From the NCBI GenBank assembly GCA_036494815.1, contig DASXNV010000107.1, positions 1-64,000 on the forward strand: 64,000 nt of DNA. The letters run 5' to 3'. This document shows positions 59,477 through 64,000 of this stretch, piece by piece. The notes beneath the pieces were generated by a model. It was not told where the DNA came from and searched no databases. It saw nothing but the letters and a program-made list of their open reading frames with translations. The stretch comes from Poindextera sp036494815 (GTDB lineage: Bacteria > Pseudomonadota > Alphaproteobacteria > Caulobacterales > Caulobacteraceae). A program made the translations under genes and the position numbers. Position 1 is the stretch's first letter. Every line of letters starts with the position of its first letter.

Positions 59477-60364
59477 TCAAGCCTCGTCGGGCGCGAACAC
59501 CTCCGAGACGATCCGCCCGTCGAGATAGAGCGCCGCACGCTTCATGCCGTCGGTGATGAAGGGCGTGACCACCCGGCCGGCGGAGTCCACCGCGATCAGG
59601 CCGCCGTCGCCGCCCAGAGCGCGGATTTCTTCCAGCGTCGCCCGCGCAGCCTCGCCCAGGCCTTGGCCGCCGAAGCGCAGGCGAAAGGCCAGCTGCGCCG
59701 CCGCGGCCGCGCGCAGGAAATACTCACCCTGGCCGGTGCAGGAGATGGCCACCGTCCCGTCGGCCCAGGCGCCGGCGCCGGGCACCGGACTGTCCCCCAG
59801 CCGGCCGGGCATCTTGCCGAACACCCCGGCGGTGGAGGTCGCCGCCGCCAGCCGGCCGGCCCGATCGCGCGCCACGCAGCCCACCGTGCCGTGGGCCAGG
59901 TCGTCCTCGTCGGGCGTGTAGCGCGCCTGGGTGTACCAGTGGGCCGGATCCACCACCGGCTCCAGGCCCTGGCTGCGAGCGAAGTCGGCCGCGCCGACCC
60001 CGGCCAGCATCACGTGCGGGGTCTGCCGCATCACGCCCAGGGCCGCGCGCACCGGGCTCTTGAATCCCTGCAGGGCCGCCACCGAACCCGCCCTCTGGGT
60101 CTGTCCGTCCATGACGCAGGCGTCCAGTTCGTAGTCGCCGCGCCGGTTGGGCGAGGCGCCGCGCCCGGCCACGTAGAGGCCGGAGGCTTCCAGCGCCTCC
60201 ACCGTCTCGACCACCACGTCCAGGGCCGGAGCGCCGGCCAGGAGCCGGTCGCGGGCGATTTGCACCAGGCCGCGCATGTGCTCGACCTCCTGCGAATAGT
60301 CCAGGCCCGCCCGGGCGCCGGCGCCGCCATGCAACGCCAGGCAAACGCCGCCATTCGTGGTCAT
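59477..60364 (-). CDS. Isoaspartyl peptidase / plant-type L-asparaginase
   Basis: A 295-residue Ntn-hydrolase precursor that self-cleaves into two subunits. The N-terminal CLALHGGAGARAGLDYSQEV, the substrate segment ASGLYVAGRGASPNRRGDYE, and the autocleavage site DDLAHGTVGCVARD with nucleophile Thr match the family. It releases Asp from isoaspartyl dipeptides or hydrolyses asparagine. The start ATG (MTTNGGVCL) has GGAAGG upstream. It is divergent from the Baeyer-Villiger monooxygenase, sharing a 106-base gap. Confidence 0.92.
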   Translation of the reverse strand: MTTNGGVCLALHGGAGARAGLDYSQEVEHMRGLVQIARDRLLAGAPALDVVVETVEALEASGLYVAGRGASPNRRGDYELDACVMDGQTQRAGSVAALQGFKSPVRAALGVMRQTPHVMLAGVGAADFARSQGLEPVVDPAHWYTQARYTPDEDDLAHGTVGCVARDRAGRLAAATSTAGVFGKMPGRLGDSPVPGAGAWADGTVAISCTGQGEYFLRAAAAAQLAFRLRFGGQGLGEAARATLEEIRALGGDGGLIAVDSAGRVVTPFITDGMKRAALYLDGRIVSEVFAPDEA

Positions 60365-60457
60365 TTCAGATCCGCCTTCCCCGACGTCCGCGCTGGCAGA
60401 ACGCCGATAACCTACTACAATCGATCTCAAGACGACCGGGCGGACAGGCTCGGCAAT

Positions 60458-60464
60458 GGAGGAG
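60458..60464 (+). promoter_or_regulatory. GGAGGAG ribosome-binding site deciding monooxygenase start
   Basis: GGAGGAG sits 6 bases before ATG 60471, showing that this ATG, not the in-frame ATG at 60456 that overlaps the site, is the start. Confidence 0.7.
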
Positions 60465-60470
60465 ACCGCC

Positions 60471-62378
60471 ATGGCGCGCGACGCTCAGATGATCGACCAA
60501 GCCCTTGCCGAAGCCCATTTGCCGGCTCTGTTGATGTCGCTGGTGCACGTCACCGGCGACACGGGCCTGCTTAGCGACGATATGCGGCCGGTCTACGACT
60601 TTTTCGCCGATGGCCGTTATGGCGGCTATTCGCAGGCCCAGCAGGACGCACTGCGCGCCCGGGCCAAGGATGTGCTCACCGCCTACAACGCCGGCGACGG
60701 GAGCCTGCCGCCTTCGCCGGACGAGGCGACCATCCGCCGGATGATGAACTTCGTCGCCGGGGCGGAGGTGCCAGAGCGCTATGTGCCCCTGCTCATGGAA
60801 GAGCTGTCGGTGGACGGGATCGACCAGAAGCTGCCGCAATGGGACACGCCGCAGCTGAAAGCCGCCGCCGCCAAGACCAAGGTCGTGATCATCGGCGCCG
60901 GCATGTCGGGCCTTTTGACCGCCATCCGCCTGAAACAGGCCGGCGTCGCCTTCGAGATCATCGAGAAGAACGCCGATGTGGGCGGCACCTGGCTGGAAAA
61001 CACCTATCCCGGCTGCCGGGTGGACAATCCCAGCCACCTCTATTCCCTGTCCTTCGAGGCCAATCACGAATGGCCTCAGCACTTTTCCACCCAGCCCGTG
61101 CTGCTGAAATATTTCCGCGACTGCGCCGACCGCTACGACCTGCGGCCCTCGATCCGCTTCCAGACCACGGTCCAGGACGCGAACTATGACGAGGCGGCCA
61201 AGCTGTGGCGGGTGCGGATCAAGCGCCCCGACGGGGCGCAAGAGGTGCTGACCGCCAACGCCGTGGTCAGCGCGGTGGGCCAGCTCAACCAGCCGCGCCT
61301 GCCCGATATCGAGGGCCGCGACAGCTTCAAGGGCGAGGCCTTTCACTCCGCCCAGTGGCGCCACGACATCGATCTGACCGGCAAGCGGGTGGCGGTGATC
61401 GGCACGGGCGCCAGCGCCTTCCAGATCGTGCCCGAGATCGCCCCCAAGACCGGCGCGCTCATGGTCTTCCAGCGCACGCCGCCCTGGCTCGGGCCCACGC
61501 CGAACTATCATCACGATGTCACCGAGGCCGAACGCTGGCTGCTGCAGCACGTGCCCTTCTATGAGAAGTGGTACCGTTTCTGGCTGTTCTGGATGCTCAC
61601 TGACGGCCTGTTGGACGCCATCACCACCGACCCCGACTACAAGGGCCCCGACACGGCGGTCAGCGAGGCCAACGCCATGATGCGCCAGATGCTGATCGAG
61701 GGCATGCGCGCCCAGGTCGGCGGCGACGAAGATTTGCTCGAAAAGCTTACCCCGCAATACCCCTTGGGCGGCAAGCGCTCGGTGCGCGACAACGGTGTCT
61801 GGATCGCCGCCCTGCGCCGCGCGAACGTACGGCTTGTCACCGAGGCGATCACCGAGATCACCCCGGCGGGGATCAAGACCGCCGACGGGGTTGAGCACGA
61901 GGTCGACGTCATCATCTACGGCACCGGCTTCAAGGCCAGCGAGTTCCTGCGCACCTACAAGGTTCGTGGACGCGACGGCGTCGAGCTGCACCAGCAGTGG
62001 CATGGGGACGCCCGCGCCTATCTGGGCATGACCGTGCCCAACTTCCCCAACTTCTTCGTAGTCTACGGCCCCAACACCAATATCGTGGTCAATGGCAGCA
62101 TCATCTTTTTCTCCGAATGCAGCGTCCGCTACATCGTGGGCGCGCTGAAGCTGCTGGCCGAGACCGGCAAGGCGACCATGGAGCCGAAGCAGTCCGTGCA
62201 CGACGCCTTCAATGAAAAGGTCGACGCGGCCAACAATCTCATGGCCTGGGGCGCGCCGCAGGTGACCAGCTGGTACAAGAACCAGACCGGCCGGGTCAGC
62301 CAGAACTGGCCGTTCCGCCTGATCGACTACTGGAACGCGACGCTGAAGCCGAACCCGGACGATTTTGTTTTGAGCTGA
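60471..62378 (+). CDS. Flavin-dependent Baeyer-Villiger monooxygenase
   Basis: A 635-residue type I BVMO that inserts oxygen beside a ketone to give an ester or lactone, using FAD and NADPH. The FAD motif is KVVIIGAGMSGLLTAIRLKQ (about residue 140), the BVMO fingerprint FxGxxxHxxxW is FKGEAFHSAQW, and the NADPH motif is KRVAVIGTGASAFQIVPEIA. An N-terminal extension of about 135 residues precedes the FAD domain, as in the 4-hydroxyacetophenone monooxygenase subgroup. An epoxide-hydrolase-like alpha/beta hydrolase follows 47 bases later; the pair could form a ketone oxidation and hydrolysis module. Confidence 0.92.
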   Translation: MARDAQMIDQALAEAHLPALLMSLVHVTGDTGLLSDDMRPVYDFFADGRYGGYSQAQQDALRARAKDVLTAYNAGDGSLPPSPDEATIRRMMNFVAGAEVPERYVPLLMEELSVDGIDQKLPQWDTPQLKAAAAKTKVVIIGAGMSGLLTAIRLKQAGVAFEIIEKNADVGGTWLENTYPGCRVDNPSHLYSLSFEANHEWPQHFSTQPVLLKYFRDCADRYDLRPSIRFQTTVQDANYDEAAKLWRVRIKRPDGAQEVLTANAVVSAVGQLNQPRLPDIEGRDSFKGEAFHSAQWRHDIDLTGKRVAVIGTGASAFQIVPEIAPKTGALMVFQRTPPWLGPTPNYHHDVTEAERWLLQHVPFYEKWYRFWLFWMLTDGLLDAITTDPDYKGPDTAVSEANAMMRQMLIEGMRAQVGGDEDLLEKLTPQYPLGGKRSVRDNGVWIAALRRANVRLVTEAITEITPAGIKTADGVEHEVDVIIYGTGFKASEFLRTYKVRGRDGVELHQQWHGDARAYLGMTVPNFPNFFVVYGPNTNIVVNGSIIFFSECSVRYIVGALKLLAETGKATMEPKQSVHDAFNEKVDAANNLMAWGAPQVTSWYKNQTGRVSQNWPFRLIDYWNATLKPNPDDFVLS

Positions 62379-62425
62379 TTTATCTCCGCAAATTTCGTTC
62401 ATCCCGGCCGCTCACAGGAGCCCCC

Positions 62426-63391
62426 ATGCCCGACTTCAAGACCCTGGCCTTGCCGCATATCCGCTTGCGCGCGGCTGTGCAGGGGCAAGGGCCTTTGGTG
62501 GTGCTGGTGCACGGCTTTCCGGAGTCCTGGTATAGCTGGCGCCATCAGTTGGCGCCGATCGCAGAGGCCGGTTTCACCGCCTGCGCCATCGACGTTCGCG
62601 GCTATGGCGGCTCGGATAAGCCGCAACCGGTGGAGGCCTACGCCATGGAGCGGATGGTCGAGGACGTGGCCGGGGTCATCGAACTGCTCAGCGCGGACCA
62701 GAAAGCCATCTTGGTCGGCCACGACTGGGGCGCGCCCATCGTCTGGAACAGCGCCCTGATCCGCCCCGACCGGGTGCGGGCGGTGGCGGGCCTGTCGGTG
62801 CCCTATCTGGGCGTACCCACCCGCTCGTTCCGGGCGGTGTTCGACGAGGTGTTCACCCAGCGCGGCAAGTTCTTCTACCAGCACTATTTCCAGAAGGAGG
62901 GGGTGGCCGAGGCCGAGATGGAAGCCAACCCGCGCGACTCCTTGCGCAAATTCTACTACGCCATCAGCGGCGACGCCCCCGACGGGACATGGCCCACCGA
63001 CAAGACCACCGCCAACACCCTGCTGGACAGCTTGGTCGATCCCGACCCGTTCCCCGCCTGGCTGACCGACGCCGACCTGGATTATTTCACTCACGAGTTC
63101 GAAGCGTCCGGCTTTCGAGGCCCGCTGAACCGCTATCGCAACCACGACACCGATTTCGACTACCTGTCGCAGTTTCGTGGGCGGAAGATCGATCAACCGG
63201 CCCTGTTCATTGGCGGCGAGCGTGATCTGGTGCTGAGCATGTTGGGTCGTGGCGACCTGGTGGCGATGATGAGGGCCGAGATGAACGACCTGCGCGGCGC
63301 CGATATCCTGCCCGGCTGCGGCCACTGGACCCAGCAGGAACGCCCCGCCGAGGTGACCGAGCGGCTGATCCCGTGGTTGCAGGGGATTTGA
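62426..63391 (+). CDS. Alpha/beta hydrolase, epoxide hydrolase type
   Basis: A 321-residue alpha/beta hydrolase. The HGFPESWYSWRHQ oxyanion motif, the nucleophile Asp in LVGHDWGAPIVW and the C-terminal catalytic His in LPGCGHWTQQERP are those of soluble epoxide hydrolases. An Asp nucleophile fits epoxides or haloalkanes rather than esters. No signal peptide. It is downstream of the BVMO in the same orientation with a GGAG site, so probably co-transcribed; its substrate may be an epoxide by-product or related compound. Confidence 0.92.
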   Translation: MPDFKTLALPHIRLRAAVQGQGPLVVLVHGFPESWYSWRHQLAPIAEAGFTACAIDVRGYGGSDKPQPVEAYAMERMVEDVAGVIELLSADQKAILVGHDWGAPIVWNSALIRPDRVRAVAGLSVPYLGVPTRSFRAVFDEVFTQRGKFFYQHYFQKEGVAEAEMEANPRDSLRKFYYAISGDAPDGTWPTDKTTANTLLDSLVDPDPFPAWLTDADLDYFTHEFEASGFRGPLNRYRNHDTDFDYLSQFRGRKIDQPALFIGGERDLVLSMLGRGDLVAMMRAEMNDLRGADILPGCGHWTQQERPAEVTERLIPWLQGI

Positions 63392-63862
63392 GGGGCGCAT
63401 CCGGCTTGCAACGGGTCAGCCGATGAGCTGCGGAGACGTCAATCTGGTGTGGGGGGTTAGAATAACTTCCCAGATTGGGTGTATAATCTACGCCGATACA
63501 AATTGTCGCGCCCAGGCAATGCGGGCATTCGCCGTCATTGCGCTGCATTGAATAGTCAGGCTATTTAGAGTTTTCGCAAAATACCTACGTATTTATACGT
63601 ATGGCGCGCGGATGCTCGATTCAACTCCGATAAATTTTGTTGTGAGATGGATATTGTCTCGCAAATTCGCCCGACTGCGAAGTCGAGATGGCGATCAGCG
63701 AACGGTTTAGGTGAGGGGCGGAAATTGTTCGGCGGCGCCAATGATGTAACACCCCTTAAAGTGGGTATGTGCTGCCTATATTGAACGGCAATTGAAAACA
63801 ATGCTCAAGTCTTCCTGTGCTGTCGGCGTTTTTAGCAGAAATGTGCAATAGACGTGGCGAAT
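63392..63862. other. AT-richer intergenic region before the last gene
   Basis: About 470 bases of noticeably lower GC than the genes around it. It holds a 16-base palindrome (63586-63601) and presumably the promoter of the last gene. A 78-codon minus-strand frame (63565-63801) has no recognisable features, and I see no RNA gene. Confidence 0.4.
63586..63601. promoter_or_regulatory. 16-base palindrome, candidate operator
   Basis: Perfect 7-base inverted repeat TACGTAT-TT-ATACGTA about 260 bases upstream of the next ATG, inside an AT-rich gap. The size and symmetry suit a dimeric regulator. No factor can be named. Confidence 0.35.
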
Positions 63863-64000
63863 ATGATCCAACATACAGAATATAAAAACACGGTTCCGTT
63901 TCGATGGAAGGTCGTTATTCTTTCTGTCGTTGCGACCGCAGTCGCGCTGATCTCAACATTTTCGATCTTCCTATGGCAGGATTGGGTCACGGATCGGACG
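63863..64000 (+). CDS. N-terminus of a membrane-anchored protein, cut by window end
   Basis: The first 46 codons of an incomplete gene. The product starts MIQHTEYKNTVPFRWKVVIL and has one hydrophobic helix (VVILSVVATAVALISTFSIF) followed by LWQDWVTDR, which would begin a periplasmic domain. This is how sensor kinases and CHASE-domain diguanylate cyclases begin, but the function cannot be told from this fragment. GTG 63854 is an alternative start. Confidence 0.55.
   Translation, partial: MIQHTEYKNTVPFRWKVVILSVVATAVALISTFSIFLWQDWVTDRT

Noticed and set aside
60366..62402. 678-codon open frame antisense to the monooxygenase
   Set aside because: His/Gly/Asp-rich shadow frame; the monooxygenase has all its motifs.
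63565..63801. 78-codon minus-strand frame in the AT-rich gap
   Set aside because: No ribosome site, domain or hydrophobic pattern; it spans the palindrome.

Overview
The window reads as chromosomal DNA of a high-GC alphaproteobacterium, most likely Caulobacteraceae (Caulobacter/Phenylobacterium). The evidence is a ctaC-ctaD-ctaB-coxF-ctaG-ctaE-DUF983-surf1 cytochrome oxidase block leading into thrC, followed by a phosphodiesterase with the GEDEF-EAL architecture of Caulobacter PdeA. Coding is dense, with many 4-base or longer start/stop overlaps. I see no rRNA or tRNA genes, CRISPR array, integrase, transposase or complete prophage. Genus placement is inference from gene content.

Layout. 0-9 kb: response regulator, GT2 glycosyltransferase, rsmE, gshA, a type II toxin-antitoxin pair whose toxin carries a nonsense codon, a palindromic intergenic repeat, a DUF427 protein, a POT peptide transporter with a periplasmic insert, a tiny membrane protein and tldD. 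9-18.5 kb: aa3 oxidase structural and assembly genes, thrC and an M16 protease. 18.5-29.4 kb: GNAT, pdeA, yqgE, peroxiredoxin, acyl-CoA dehydrogenase, YceI, Sua5/TsaC, D-2-hydroxyacid dehydrogenase, yaaA, Nudix and SDR. 29.4-38 kb: secA, panB-panC, GST, then a PpiC lipoprotein, argJ, mutT and an Flp pilin packed end to end. 38-48.4 kb: cell-envelope genes (DUF882, L,D-transpeptidase, serine hydrolase), a transaldolase/phosphoglucose isomerase fusion, a winged-helix protein, a 2-hydroxyacid dehydrogenase and a LysR regulator.

48.4-56 kb is the accessory part. It holds a tight four-gene operon (two GNAT-like proteins, a degenerate isochorismatase-like protein and a 65-residue protein). Next come an AT-richer patch with a J-domain protein, a decayed membrane ORF, a hybrid histidine kinase with its response regulator, a WYL-like ORF lacking a clear start, and the wreck of a TacT-type GNAT toxin. 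56-64 kb: a TrmH methyltransferase, a sphingosine-phosphate-lyase-like PLP enzyme, GST, a UrcA-like secreted protein, an isoaspartyl peptidase, a Baeyer-Villiger monooxygenase with an epoxide-hydrolase-like partner, and the start of a membrane protein cut by the window edge.

The most unusual signals are: (1) two successive CTGA junctions (argJ/mutT and mutT/flp) where the only start that fits the protein is CTG, plus two other genes (trmH-like and the hybrid kinase) whose conserved or coding N-termini run past any ATG/GTG/TTG; (2) two independently inactivated toxins, ParE with TAG at codon 5 while its antitoxin is intact, and TacT-like with an in-frame TGA; (3) the uncharacterised operon at 48454-50451. 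I found no convincing new defence system or mobile element.
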